Shown here: in pieces, positions 52,886-62,290 of the stretch
Layout of the letters: each line of letters opens with the position of its first letter
Numbering within the stretch: the stretch's first letter is position 1
From: Oryzibacter oryziterrae
GTDB taxonomy: Bacteria; Pseudomonadota; Alphaproteobacteria; Rhizobiales; Pleomorphomonadaceae
Length of the DNA stretch: 64,000 nucleotides
Direction of reading: 5' to 3'
Assembly (NCBI RefSeq): GCF_021864535.1
Contig: NZ_JAKJIC010000002.1
Span: 1-64,000, forward strand
The notes under the pieces: generated by a model
What the model was told of the DNA's origin: nothing
The model's database searches: none
Seen by the model: the letters and a program-made list of their open reading frames with translations, nothing else
Translations under genes and position numbers: made by a program

Positions 52886-53404
52886 TCAGATCCGCGTCTT
52901 TTCCTTGGCCTGCTTGGTGAACTTGCGGATCACCCGGTCGCGCTTGAGCTTGGAGATGTGGTCGATGAACAGCACGCCGTTGAGATGGTCGATCTCGTGC
53001 TGCACGCAGGTGGCCAGCAGCCCCTCGGCATCGATCTCCTGCGGCTCGCCGGCCAGATTGGTGAAGCGCACCTTCACCTGGGCCGGACGCTCGACCTCGG
53101 CATAATATTCCGGGATCGACAAGCAGCCTTCCTCGTAGACCGACTTGTCCTCGGAAGACCAGAGTATCTCGGGATTGACCAGCACCATGGGCTGGCGGTC
53201 TTCGCCTTCGCGGGAGACGTCCATGGTGATCAGCCGGGTCAGCTCTCCGACCTGGATTGCGGCCAGGCCGATGCCCGGCGCGTCATACATGGTCTCCAGC
53301 ATGTCCTCGGCGAGACGGCGCACGCCGTCGTCCACCTTGGCAATGGCGGGAGAGGTCAGCCGAAGCTGGTTGTCGGGGAGGATCACAAGGGGGCGAATGG
53401 TCAT
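52886..53404 (-). CDS. def: Peptide deformylase
   Basis: A 172-residue Fe/Zn hydrolase that removes the formyl group from nascent proteins. All three motifs are present: [18 protein letters not shown] and QHEIDHLNG, giving the Cys and two His metal ligands and the catalytic Glu. The start at 53404 ([11 protein letters not shown]) fits the family; the frame extension to 53506 does not. It heads the minus-strand cluster ending in truA. Confidence 0.97.
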   Translation of the reverse strand: MTIRPLVILPDNQLRLTSPAIAKVDDGVRRLAEDMLETMYDAPGIGLAAIQVGELTRLITMDVSREGEDRQPMVLVNPEILWSSEDKSVYEEGCLSIPEYYAEVERPAQVKVRFTNLAGEPQEIDAEGLLATCVQHEIDHLNGVLFIDHISKLKRDRVIRKFTKQAKEKTRI

Positions 53405-53558
53405 CCTGTGCACATAAGGCTCCGGCGAAAAGGCGTCAATAGCGCCGTTTTGCCGGGTTTCAAAAACAATCCCCTCCGGCTTGCAGCCATGGGAGCGCTG
53501 GTGCATTGATCGGCTTCATCGATCTTCACGCCGAACCTGCTCCGGGAGCCGAGCCGCA

Positions 53559-54500
53559 ATGTCCATTCTCATCGCCGTCAAGGGCTGGAACCCTGATCAC
53601 TGGATCCACGCGTTGAAGGCCCAGGCGCCGGATCGCCAGGTGGTGCTGGCGTCCGAAGCCTTTGATCGCGACGCCATTCGCTACGCCCTTGTCTGGAAGC
53701 CCGAACCCGGGCTTCTGAAGTCTTTGCCGAACCTGCAGGTGATCTTCTCCCTTGGAGCCGGCGTCGACCATCTGACCACCGATCCGCAACTGCCCGATCT
53801 GCCGGTGGTGCGCATCGTCGACCCCGATCTCACCCAGCGCATGACCGAGTGGGTGCTGCTGCAGGTGCTGATGCACCACCGCCAGCATTTTCATTATGCG
53901 GCTGCGCAGGCTGCCGGCCAGTGGCGCGCGCGCCGCCAATGGGGCGCGGCCGACGTGCGTGTGGGCGTCATGGGGCTGGGCGTGCTCGGGCTCGACGCCA
54001 TCCGCGCGCTCAAGGCGCTCGGCTTTCAGCTGAGGGGCTGGAGCCGCACGCCCAAGGTGATCGAAGGCGTACAGACATGGGCTGGCGACGAAGGCCTGGC
54101 GCCCTTCCTCGCGGCCACGGACATTCTGGTGTCGCTGTTGCCGCTGACGGCGGAGACCACGGGTCTCATCGACGCCAGGCTGATCGACGGTCTTGCCAAG
54201 GACGGACCGCTGGGTGGTCCGGTGCTGATCAACGCCGGTCGCGGCCGCAGCCAGGTGGAAGGCGACGTGAACGCCGCCCTGCGCGATGGACGCCTCAAGG
54301 GGGCAAGCCTCGACGTCTTTGCCGTCGAACCACTGCCCCATGACAGCCCGCTCTGGACCGCGCCGAACCTGATCATCACTCCGCATGTGGCGGCTGAAAG
54401 CGATCCGGTCGCCCTCAGTGCCTATGTGCTGTCGCAGATCGCCGGCCACGAGGCGGGCGCGGGTCTCGCCAATCTTGTGGATCGGAAACTCGGATACTGA
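53559..54500 (+). CDS. Glyoxylate/hydroxypyruvate reductase (GhrA-like)
   Basis: A 313-residue NAD(P)H-dependent 2-hydroxyacid dehydrogenase. The nucleotide-binding motif GVMGLGVLGLDAIRAL is followed by the Arg of INAGRGRSQVEGD, the Glu of DVFAVEPLP and the His of ITPHVAAES, which form the catalytic set. The SLGAGVDHL motif in the substrate domain matches GhrA. It reduces glyoxylate or hydroxypyruvate. The start at 53559 has CGGGAG upstream. Confidence 0.92.
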   Translation: MSILIAVKGWNPDHWIHALKAQAPDRQVVLASEAFDRDAIRYALVWKPEPGLLKSLPNLQVIFSLGAGVDHLTTDPQLPDLPVVRIVDPDLTQRMTEWVLLQVLMHHRQHFHYAAAQAAGQWRARRQWGAADVRVGVMGLGVLGLDAIRALKALGFQLRGWSRTPKVIEGVQTWAGDEGLAPFLAATDILVSLLPLTAETTGLIDARLIDGLAKDGPLGGPVLINAGRGRSQVEGDVNAALRDGRLKGASLDVFAVEPLPHDSPLWTAPNLIITPHVAAESDPVALSAYVLSQIAGHEAGAGLANLVDRKLGY

Positions 54501-54973
54501 GCTGCGGGAAATTTGCGCAGCAGATGAAGGGCTTCGACACTCCGTCATAACGGGGCCGACATGCGCGGCCGCGACTGCCGAAAAATCGCACCAAATCGAG
54601 AGAGTACCGGCCTAAGCAAATGCACCTAGAGAGAAAAGACAGGTGCGAAGCGGCTGGTGGCGACGCTCTGATGGCGCAATATATCCAAAGGAAACAATGC
54701 AGCTCCAAATGAATCAATGAGTTAGGCGGGTAACTACTGTAATGCCTGTTACATGCCTGAACGAATTGACGGAACGTGTAACAAACTGTCATATTCGTGG
54801 TGTAACGAAGATCGCGGAGACGGCAAATTATCGGCAGCTCAATGAGGTTGCCGGACATTGCCGACCAGATAACCGCGACGCGGGGGAGCCGATTTTTGCG
54901 AGTCCGCACGTTACCCGCCAGTGGGAATACGTTTCCGACCGCCTCGGGGTGGTCGAATTTCAAGGGAGCCGTC
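54501..54973. other. Intergenic region upstream of the ABC importer
   Basis: A 473-bp non-coding, AT-rich stretch, unusual for the window. It contains the candidate promoter at 54766-54795, TGTTACA at 54747 with its reverse complement TGTAACA at 54777, and another GTGTAACG near 54800. It leaves a leader of about 180 bases before the binding-protein gene. I see no gene in it. Confidence 0.5.
54766..54795 (+). promoter_or_regulatory. Candidate promoter of the ABC importer
   Basis: TTGACG and CATATT stand 18 bases apart. The inverted pair TGTTACA/TGTAACA overlaps the spacer and suggests a regulator site on the promoter. Confidence 0.5.
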
Positions 54974-56077
54974 ATGTCTTTCAAGAGCATTCTTTCCTCG
55001 TCGATCGCGCTGTCGACGCTGGTGTCTTTCACCGGCCACGCCTTCGCGGGTTCGATGGATGATCTCGTTGCCGCCGCCAAGAAGGAAGGCGCTCTGACGG
55101 TCATCGCCCTGCCGCATGACTGGTGCGGTTATGGTGGCGTGATCGACGGGTTCAAGGCCAAGTACGGCCTGACCGTGAACGAACTCAACCCGGACGCCGG
55201 TTCGGGCGATGAAGTCGAAGCCATCAAGGCCAACAAGGGCAACACCGGTGACCAGGCTCCCGACGTCATCGACGTTGGTCTGTCCTTCGGCCCGTCCGCC
55301 AAGGCCGACGGCCTCATTCAGCCCTACAAGGTTGCCACCTGGGACAGCATCCCCGACACCGCCAAGGACGCCGACGGCTACTGGTACGGCGACTATTACG
55401 GCGTGATGGCCTTCGAGGTGAACAAGGACCTCGTCAAGGAAAGCCCGAAGGATTGGGCCGACCTGCTGAAGCCGGAATTCGCCAACATGGTCGCCCTCGC
55501 CGGTGACCCGCGCACCGCCAACCAGGCGATCTCCGCCGTCTTCGCCGCCGGCCTTTCGTCCGCTGGTGGCGACGTTGCCAAGGCTGGCGACGCTGGCCTC
55601 GCCTTCTTCAAGGACCTGAACGCCAAGGGCAACTTCGTGCCGGTCGTCGGCAAGTCCGCTCCGCTCGCTCAGGGCACCACGCCGGTCATCCTGCGTTGGG
55701 ACTATAACGCCCTCGCCGACCGCGACACGCTCGCCGGCAACCCCCCGGTTGACGTCGTCGTTCCCGCCACCGGCGTCGTTGCCGGCGTCTACGTGCAGGC
55801 GATCTCCGCTTTCGCTCCGCACCCGAACGCTGCCAAGCTCTGGATGGAATACCTCTATTCGGACGAAGGTCAGCTCGGCTGGCTGAAGGGCTACTGCCAC
55901 CCGATCCGCTTCAACGACCTCGCCAAGAACGGCAAGGTTCCCAAGGAGCTGCTCGACAAGCTGCCGCCGGCTGACGGCTACGCCAAGGCTGTCTTCCCGA
56001 CGCTCGACGAGCAGAAGGCCTACAAGGAAACCATCAGCAAGAACTGGGACAGCGTCGTCGGCGCCGACGTCAAGTAA
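54974..56077 (+). CDS. ABC transporter substrate-binding protein (spermidine/putrescine- or iron-type)
   Basis: A 367-residue periplasmic binding protein with a signal peptide (MSFKSILSSSIALSTLVSFTGHAFAG). The mature part (DDLVAAAKKEGALTVIALPHDWCGYGGVIDGFKAKYG, DVIDVGLSFGPSA, WYGDYYGVMAFEVNK, ILRWDYNALADRD) has the two-lobe fold of extracellular solute-binding proteins placed among putative polyamine or ferric-ion transporters. The ligand is not certain. The start at 54974 fits the signal peptide and AAGGGAG. Its codon use is strongly optimised, suggesting high expression. Confidence 0.88.
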   Translation: MSFKSILSSSIALSTLVSFTGHAFAGSMDDLVAAAKKEGALTVIALPHDWCGYGGVIDGFKAKYGLTVNELNPDAGSGDEVEAIKANKGNTGDQAPDVIDVGLSFGPSAKADGLIQPYKVATWDSIPDTAKDADGYWYGDYYGVMAFEVNKDLVKESPKDWADLLKPEFANMVALAGDPRTANQAISAVFAAGLSSAGGDVAKAGDAGLAFFKDLNAKGNFVPVVGKSAPLAQGTTPVILRWDYNALADRDTLAGNPPVDVVVPATGVVAGVYVQAISAFAPHPNAAKLWMEYLYSDEGQLGWLKGYCHPIRFNDLAKNGKVPKELLDKLPPADGYAKAVFPTLDEQKAYKETISKNWDSVVGADVK

Positions 56078-56100
56078 TCCCGTTCGCTTGAGGAACGACC

Positions 56101-56123
56101 CCGCGGCGGCACTGCCGCCGCGG
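56101..56123 (+). promoter_or_regulatory. Hairpin between binding-protein and permease genes
   Basis: A perfect 10-bp stem (CCGCGGCGGC/GCCGCCGCGG) with a 3-base loop lies 23 bases after the binding-protein stop, without a T-run. Such hairpins usually protect the binding-protein mRNA and lower permease expression. Confidence 0.6.
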
Positions 56124-56307
56124 CTGGTCACCATGCTGATTGCCGAGAGAATGTCTCCTCCGTCATCGGAGACAGGATCGTTTCTTCGTCTGGAACGCGG
56201 GCGCCACGGCAAGTCTTCTCCGAGCTTGCCTCCGGCGCCTTTCCCGTTGCCGACCGCTCGATCAACTCACAGGTCCTGACATCTCTGCGTTCCGATAAAG
56301 GCTGACC

Positions 56308-57192
56308 ATGGCCGCACAAGCTCAAGCCGCATCCAAGCCTGTTCAGGGGGGCATCCCCTGGGCCTGGGTTGGCGTCACCCCCTTCCTGCTCTTCGCCATC
56401 CTGTTTCTGATCCTGCCGACGCTGTTCCTGGTGGTCGGTGCCTTTCAGGACCCCGATGGCAATCTGACGCTGGCCAATATCGGCGACCTCTTCACGCCGT
56501 CGATCCTGTCGGCCTACTGGATCTCCATCAAGGTCAGCCTGGCATCCGGTCTCACCGGCGCGATCTTCGGCGCCTTCATGGCCTATGCCGCCATCGGGGG
56601 CGGGCTGCCCAACTGGATCAAGCCGACGCTGATGACCTTTTCCGGCGTCGCTTCGAACTTTGCCGGCGTACCCCTGGCTTTCGCCTTCCTGGCCACGCTT
56701 GGCCGGCAGGGTCTGGTGACCCTGTTCCTGATGAATGTCTTCGGCCTCAACATCTACGCCCAGGGTTTCAACATCCTGACCTTCTGGGGCCTGACCATCA
56801 CCTATCTCTACTTCCAGATCCCGTTGATGGTGCTGATCTTCACGCCGGCCATCGAGGGATTGCGAAAGGAATGGCGCGAGGCTGCCACCATCCTCGGCGC
56901 CTCCAACTGGCAGTATTGGCGCCATGTGGCCGGCCCCGTGCTGATGCCGAGCTTCCTCGGCGCGGCCTTGCTGCTCTTCGCCAACAGCTTCGGCGCCATC
57001 GCCACGGCCTATGCGCTGACCGGTTCGTCGCTCAACATCGTCACCATCCTGCTCTATGCGCAGATCCGCGGTGACGTGTTGCACAACCAGAACCTCGGCT
57101 ATGCCATCGCACTTGGCATGATTGTCATCACGGGCTTGTCCAATCTCGCCTACATCTGGCTGCGTATCCGGTCGGAAAGGTGGCTCAAATGA
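56308..57192 (+). CDS. ABC transporter permease (PotB-like)
   Basis: A 294-residue inner-membrane permease with about six helices. A first helix (VGVTPFLLFAILFLILPTLFLVVGAF) and the EAA-type coupling loop (EGLRKEWREAATILGASNWQYWRHVAGPVLMPS) near residue 190 identify the binding-protein-dependent family. Its stop overlaps the next permease start. It forms the membrane channel with that partner. Confidence 0.92.
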   Translation: MAAQAQAASKPVQGGIPWAWVGVTPFLLFAILFLILPTLFLVVGAFQDPDGNLTLANIGDLFTPSILSAYWISIKVSLASGLTGAIFGAFMAYAAIGGGLPNWIKPTLMTFSGVASNFAGVPLAFAFLATLGRQGLVTLFLMNVFGLNIYAQGFNILTFWGLTITYLYFQIPLMVLIFTPAIEGLRKEWREAATILGASNWQYWRHVAGPVLMPSFLGAALLLFANSFGAIATAYALTGSSLNIVTILLYAQIRGDVLHNQNLGYAIALGMIVITGLSNLAYIWLRIRSERWLK

Positions 57193-57971
57193 AACAGAAC
57201 CGCATCGGCCACTGGATCGCCATCATCCTCGGCTCGCTCTATTTCGTCGTGCCGCTGATCGGGACCTTCGAGTTCTCCTTGCGCAAGTTGCGCGGGGTCT
57301 ACAGCTTCGAAGCCTACCGGGTGGTGCTCGGGGATCCCGCATTCCAGGCCTCCTTCCTTTACTCGGTGGGGCTGGCCTGCCTGACGATCATCATCGGCCT
57401 CCTGCTCATCGTACCCACGGCCTACTGGGTCCAGCTGCGCCTGAAGCGTCTGCAGCCCTTCGTCGAGTTCGTCACGCTGCTGCCGCTTGTCGTCCCGGCC
57501 ATCGTGCTGGTCTTCGGCTATCTCCGGCTCTACAACTCGTCGAGCTGGCTGCCGCTGACCGCCACGGCGCGCGGCACCGACATCCTGCTGACCTTCGGCT
57601 ATGTCACGCTGGCGCTGCCCTACATGTATCGCTCGGTGGAAACCGGTCTGAAGTCGATCGACGTCAGGACGCTGACCGAGGCGGCAGAAAGCCTCGGCGC
57701 AGGCCCCGCCACGATCCTCGTGCGGATCATCCTGCCGAACATCCGCTCCGCGATCCTGTCGGGCGCCTTCCTGACCTTTGCCATCGTCATCGGCGAGTTC
57801 ACCTTCGCCAGCCTGCTCAACCGGCCGGCCTTCGGACCCTATCTGCAGCTCATCGGTGCCAACCGCGCCTACGAACCTGCCGCCCTCACCATCATGTCCT
57901 TCGCCATCACCTGGGCCTGCATGGGCATCATCCAGGTGGTGAGCCGCAATCGCGCCGCCATGCGCAAGTGA
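57189..57971 (+). CDS. ABC transporter permease (PotC-like)
   Basis: A 260-residue permease with six helices. The EAA loop (SIDVRTLTEAAESLGAGPATILVRIILPNIRSA) is intact. The ATG at 57189 overlaps the stop of the first permease (ATGA); a GTG at 57180 is possible but less likely. The C-terminus ends in basic residues (SRNRAAMRK). It is followed 42 bases later by the ATPase gene. Confidence 0.92.
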   Translation: MKQNRIGHWIAIILGSLYFVVPLIGTFEFSLRKLRGVYSFEAYRVVLGDPAFQASFLYSVGLACLTIIIGLLLIVPTAYWVQLRLKRLQPFVEFVTLLPLVVPAIVLVFGYLRLYNSSSWLPLTATARGTDILLTFGYVTLALPYMYRSVETGLKSIDVRTLTEAAESLGAGPATILVRIILPNIRSAILSGAFLTFAIVIGEFTFASLLNRPAFGPYLQLIGANRAYEPAALTIMSFAITWACMGIIQVVSRNRAAMRK

Positions 57972-58013
57972 TCGCCTAGGACACATGACCTCAGACATGA
58001 CGGAACGCCAACG

Positions 58014-59078
58014 ATGAGCTTCATCGACATCAGGAACCTCAAGAAGTCATTCGGCACCAACACCGTGGTGCATGACTTCAGCCTCTCGATCGAGAAGGGC
58101 GAGTTCGTGTCCTTCCTTGGTCCCTCGGGCTGCGGCAAGACCACGATCCTGCGCATGATCGCGGGTTTCGAACTGGCCTCCTCGGGCTCGATCACCATCG
58201 GCGGCAAGGACGTGACCTACCTGCCGCCGGCCAAGCGCAACGTCGGCATGGTGTTCCAGGCTTACGCCCTGTTCCCCAACCTGACGGTGGCCGAGAACAT
58301 CGGCTTCGGCCTGAAGATCGCCGGCGCGTCCCAGAGCGACATCAACACCCGCGTCAGCGAAATGCTCGACATGATCAAGCTGCCGCATCTGAAGGACCGC
58401 TATCCCTACCAGATGTCCGGCGGTCAGCAGCAGCGCGTGGCACTCGCCCGCGCCATCGCCGTGCGCCCGCAAGTGCTGTTGCTCGATGAACCCTTGTCGG
58501 CGCTCGACGCCAAGATCCGCGTGTCCCTGCGCGAGGAAATCCGCGCCCTGCAGCGCCAGCTCGGCATCACCACGGTGTTCGTGACGCATGACCAGGAAGA
58601 GGCGCTGTCGATCTCCGACCGCATCGTCGTCATGTATGAGGGGCGTGCCAACCAGGTCGGCGCTCCCTTCGAGATCTACAACAACCCCAAGACCCGCTTT
58701 GTCGCCAGCTTCGTGGGCACGCTGAACATCTTCGAGGCCAAGATCACCGATCGCGCCCGCGGCGCGGTCTCGATCGACGGCCAGACGGTGGTCACCTCGC
58801 GCGACCTTGGTGACCTTGGCAATGGCGATACCGCCACCGTGGCGCTGCGCCCGGAAGCCGTCCGGCTCGGAACACCGGTCGAGGGGCGCAACAGCCTGGC
58901 CGGCACCATCGGGGAAGTGGCCTTCCTCGGCGCCGTCATCCGCATCGAGGTCAAGCTCGGCGAGTCCGTGGTGTCGCTGGATATCTTCAATGACCCCGGC
59001 CTGCACCTGCCGAAGATCGGCGATCAGGCAACCGTGGTGTTCAAGCCCGAAGACGTGTTGGTCATCGATCCGACCTGA
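58014..59078 (+). CDS. ABC transporter ATP-binding protein (PotA-like, with TOBE domain)
   Basis: A 354-residue ATPase that powers the importer. Walker A is GPSGCGKTT, the Q-loop is MVFQAYALFPNLTV, the signature is MSGGQQQRVALARAIA, Walker B is LLLDEPLSALD and the switch His is in FVTHDQEE. The C-terminal roughly 100 residues form a TOBE regulatory domain. The family handles polyamines, ferric ions or sugars. A strong terminator follows. Confidence 0.95.
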   Translation: MSFIDIRNLKKSFGTNTVVHDFSLSIEKGEFVSFLGPSGCGKTTILRMIAGFELASSGSITIGGKDVTYLPPAKRNVGMVFQAYALFPNLTVAENIGFGLKIAGASQSDINTRVSEMLDMIKLPHLKDRYPYQMSGGQQQRVALARAIAVRPQVLLLDEPLSALDAKIRVSLREEIRALQRQLGITTVFVTHDQEEALSISDRIVVMYEGRANQVGAPFEIYNNPKTRFVASFVGTLNIFEAKITDRARGAVSIDGQTVVTSRDLGDLGNGDTATVALRPEAVRLGTPVEGRNSLAGTIGEVAFLGAVIRIEVKLGESVVSLDIFNDPGLHLPKIGDQATVVFKPEDVLVIDPT

Positions 59079-59103
59079 CGCGCGGCAGCAGGTGAAGACA
59101 ACC

Positions 59104-59136
59104 AAGGCCCCGGACGGTGATCCCGTCCGGGGCCTT
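59104..59136. terminator. Terminator after the ABC importer
   Basis: A perfect 14-bp stem beginning AAGGCCCCGGACGG with a 5-base loop lies 25 bases after the ATPase stop. It also lies downstream of the convergent EF-hand gene. The symmetric AA/TT ends let it work in both directions. Confidence 0.85.
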
Positions 59137-59172
59137 GCTGTTACACGCAGGACGTCGTCTGACTCGCGGTCA

Positions 59173-59772
59173 TCACTGGGCCGGCGCCGCGTCCTCGGGC
59201 CCGCCTTCCTCGTCACCGCCCGGCGCCATGCCGCCCGGTCCCGGGCCGCAGTCGCCCATCATGCCCATGCGATGGCCCATGCGCCCGAAGTCCTGGCCGG
59301 CGCCGCCATGGTGGCCCCATTTCATCCAGCCGCGCGGTTCGTCACCTGGCTTGGGCGGCGGCGGAAGATCGTCCCTGGACAAGGCCTTGTCGCCGTTGCG
59401 GTCAAAACGGGCGATGAGGCGATCGGCCTGACCTGCCATCTCTTCCTTGGAGATCTCACCGTCGCCATTGCGATCGAGGCGCTGGAAGGCGCGCACCATC
59501 ATTTCCCGATGCTGCGCCCAGAAATAGGGCTCGAATTCCTGGATGGTGACGCCGCCCTGGCCATCCTTGTTGGCTTCGGCGAAATTCTTGGCTTCAACGG
59601 CGTCGATCTCCTCCTGGGTGATCTTGCCGTCCTTGTTGGTGTCGAATTTTTCCATGAGACGGGCGCCCATGGCCGGGCCGCGACCACAGCTGTCGCCGGG
59701 GGCGGCGCTCGCCAGGCCAGCGGTGGCGATCAGGGACAGGGCGGCAAGGCTGGTGAGTGTGAGAGTCTTCAC
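59173..59772 (-). CDS. Exported EF-hand calcium-binding protein
   Basis: A 199-residue protein with a signal peptide (KTLTLTSLAALSLIATAGLASA) read from a GTG at 59772 that has GAGGAGG upstream. Canonical EF-hand loops stand at residues about 44-55 (DTNKDGKITQEE), 100-111 (DRNGDGEISKEE) and 124-135 (DRNGDKALSRDD); a fourth near 68-80 is degenerate. The C-terminus is rich in Gly, Met, His and Pro. It probably binds calcium in the periplasm. It is divergent from the two-component pair, across about 220 bases. The frame continues to 59934 without meaning. Confidence 0.9.
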   Translation of the reverse strand: MKTLTLTSLAALSLIATAGLASAAPGDSCGRGPAMGARLMEKFDTNKDGKITQEEIDAVEAKNFAEANKDGQGGVTIQEFEPYFWAQHREMMVRAFQRLDRNGDGEISKEEMAGQADRLIARFDRNGDKALSRDDLPPPPKPGDEPRGWMKWGHHGGAGQDFGRMGHRMGMMGDCGPGPGGMAPGGDEEGGPEDAAPAQ

Positions 59773-59996
59773 GGGGGGAAACCTCCTCGAATGGATCCAG
59801 GGCAGCGGGCAATGGGGGTATCCCGCCGCCGACAAGGTCAACATAAGCGTGGTTTGTCGCGAGACTTCGCCGGAAAACGGCTTGAATGTAAGCGGTGGTA
59901 TCGGCTGTGGCCCTTCGTTACAAAATGATACCATTTCCTGTAGCGAAGATTTTTCCGGGGCTTATTCTGGAAGAACCTCAACCGGGCAAGGCCGAA

Positions 59997-60725
59997 ATGA
60001 ACGACCCTCAGCCGCATATACTTGTCGTCGACGATCATCGCGACATCCGAGACCTGATCGGCCGCTATCTCACCAAAAACGGCTTCCGCGTCACCACGGC
60101 GGAGAACGCACAAATGGCCCGCAAGGCCCTGAAGGCGGCATCCATCGACCTCGTGGTTCTGGACATCATGATGCCCGGTGAGGACGGCCTGAGCTTCTGC
60201 CGGTTCCTGCGAGAAACCTCGGACATTCCCGTGATCCTGCTGACCGCCATGGCCGAGGACACCGACCGTGTCGTCGGTCTTGAGATCGGTGCCGACGACT
60301 ATCTGACCAAGCCCTTCAACCCGCGCGAGTTGCTGGCTCGTGCCCGCGCCGTACTGCGCCGAACGCTGGCCATGCCGCGCAATCGCGACCAGATCGACGC
60401 CAAGCGCCTCAAGTTCGATCGCTATGTGCTCGACGTCAACAGGCGCGAACTCCTTGATGCCGAAGGTGTTTCCCTCCCGCTCTCGACCGCCGAGTTCCAG
60501 TTGCTGACCGCCTTTCTGAAACGGCCGCGCATCGTGCTCAACCGCGATCAGCTGATGGATCTTACCTCCGGCCGCACACCGCAGATCTTCGATCGCTCCA
60601 TCGACAACCAGGTCAGCCGCCTGCGCAAGAAGATCGAGGTCGATCCCAAGGCCCCCGAGATCATCAAGACGGTCTGGGGTGGCGGTTATGTCTTCTCCGT
60701 CGAGGTCGAGGAGCTCGCCAATTGA
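59997..60725 (+). CDS. OmpR-family response regulator
   Basis: A 242-residue regulator. The receiver domain has the acidic pair Asp12/13, the phospho-acceptor Asp56 in LVVLDIMMPGEDG and the Lys105 of TKPFNPREL. The C-terminal winged helix (ELLDAEGVSLPLSTAEFQLLTAFL, RSIDNQVSRLRKKIEVDPKAP, VWGGGYVFSVEV) is of the OmpR/PhoB type. The start at 59997 fits the family; earlier codons give no domain. The kinase gene overlaps its stop. Confidence 0.95.
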   Translation: MNDPQPHILVVDDHRDIRDLIGRYLTKNGFRVTTAENAQMARKALKAASIDLVVLDIMMPGEDGLSFCRFLRETSDIPVILLTAMAEDTDRVVGLEIGADDYLTKPFNPRELLARARAVLRRTLAMPRNRDQIDAKRLKFDRYVLDVNRRELLDAEGVSLPLSTAEFQLLTAFLKRPRIVLNRDQLMDLTSGRTPQIFDRSIDNQVSRLRKKIEVDPKAPEIIKTVWGGGYVFSVEVEELAN

Positions 60726-62095
60726 GGATTCGCTTGCTTCCGCGCAGCCTCGCCGCGCAACTGACGATCCTGCTGCTGGCGGCCGTGTTGGTAGCCCAGA
60801 CGCTGACGACGCTGATTTTCGCGGAAAGCCGCCGTTCTGCCATTGATGCAGCCGCGCGCGAGCAGGTGCTCGGACGGACCGCCACGCTTGTCCGCCTGAT
60901 CGAGGAGACGCCGCCCGAGCAGCACGAGCATATCCTGGCGGCCTCAAGCTCCAACCGGCTGCACTATTCCATCGATGACGCCCCTGTCGTATCGGGAGCG
61001 CCGGATCAGAACGCCGATACCTTCGAACAGAACCGCCTGAGCGACGTTTTCGGTGGCGGGCGACAGGTGCGCGCGGAGTTCTTCGATCGCCATCGCTCGG
61101 ACCTGGAAGACACTCCGGACGGCGCGCGACCTCATGCCGGCGCGCGCCGTATCGGCCAGCCGACCGTCGCCCTTTCGGTGCAGCTCTCCAATGGAAAATG
61201 GCTCAATTCCGAGACTTTGCTGCCTCGCCCGGTACTGTGGGCCTGGCCGACCCTGGTCTCGACGCTGTTCATGGCCATCGCCGTGGTGCTGATCGTCGGC
61301 CTGTCGCTGCGGCGCATCACCCAGCCCTTGCGACGTCTGGCCGAGGCCTCCGATCGGCTTGGGCGGGGCGAGACGGTGGACGCGCTGCCGGAAGCCGGCC
61401 CCGAGGAAGTGGCGCGCGCGTCCCATGCCTTCAATGCCATGCAGGAACGGGTGAAGCGGTTTGTTGCCGACAGGACGCGGATGCTGGCGGCCGTCAGCCA
61501 TGACCTCAGGACGCCGCTTACCGCCTTGAGATTACGGGCAGAATTCATTGACGACGACGAGATCCGCGAGAAGATCACCGATGCCGTTGATGAAATGACC
61601 CGCATGACCGAGGCGACGCTGGCCTTTGCCCGCGAGGACGCTGCGCACGAGGAAACGCACGATACCAACATCGGCGCCCTGGTGCAGGCGGTGGCGGACG
61701 ACTTCACCGAGCTCGGCCACGACGTGACGATGAGCGGACCGGAACGGCTCGATCACCCGGTCCGCCAGGTGGCGTTGCGGCGCGCGCTCCGAAATCTTGT
61801 AGAGAATGCAATACGTTATGGCGAGCGTGCCCGTGTTGCCTATGCCCGGGGCGGGCGTGATCTGGTCATCACCGTCGACGACGACGGCCCCGGCATCCCG
61901 CCGGACCGGATCGAGGATGTGTTCGCGCCCTTCACCCGGCTCGAGTCCTCGCGCAATCAGGAGACCGGCGGTGTCGGCCTCGGCCTTGCGACAGCGCGCT
62001 CGATCGTACGGGCCCATGGCGGCGAACTGACGCTCGCCAATCGCAGTGGCGGTGGCCTGACGGCGACCATCCGCCTGCCCGGCGCCAACCGCTGA
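60722..62095 (+). CDS. Membrane sensor histidine kinase, partner of the preceding regulator
   Basis: A 457-residue EnvZ-like kinase beginning with a TTG that overlaps the regulator stop. Membrane helices are at about 10-32 and 173-196, with a roughly 140-residue periplasmic sensor. HAMP follows (RRITQPLRRLAEASDRLGRGE). His260 lies in AAVSHDLRTPLTALRLRAEF. The ATPase boxes are NLVENAIRYGERA, VDDDGPGIPPDRI and GGVGLGLATARSI. The signal is unknown; the nearby EF-hand gene is a plausible target or sensor partner. Confidence 0.94.
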   Translation: MRIRLLPRSLAAQLTILLLAAVLVAQTLTTLIFAESRRSAIDAAAREQVLGRTATLVRLIEETPPEQHEHILAASSSNRLHYSIDDAPVVSGAPDQNADTFEQNRLSDVFGGGRQVRAEFFDRHRSDLEDTPDGARPHAGARRIGQPTVALSVQLSNGKWLNSETLLPRPVLWAWPTLVSTLFMAIAVVLIVGLSLRRITQPLRRLAEASDRLGRGETVDALPEAGPEEVARASHAFNAMQERVKRFVADRTRMLAAVSHDLRTPLTALRLRAEFIDDDEIREKITDAVDEMTRMTEATLAFAREDAAHEETHDTNIGALVQAVADDFTELGHDVTMSGPERLDHPVRQVALRRALRNLVENAIRYGERARVAYARGGRDLVITVDDDGPGIPPDRIEDVFAPFTRLESSRNQETGGVGLGLATARSIVRAHGGELTLANRSGGGLTATIRLPGANR

Positions 62096-62290
62096 TATCC
62101 CCGAATCCAGTGCCAGGCGACGTCACGATCATGTCGCCCTGGCCGCGGTGAAGGCGGCGCTGGATGTCACGCATTTCGTGTGCAACGTCGCACTTTTGTC
62201 GCATGCATTTGCGACATGCGAGCTTCCGTGTGATGTGAGCTGCGCTCCTGCGCCGTATCGGCTGCGAAGGGGACAATGAGGGGAAGAGGC

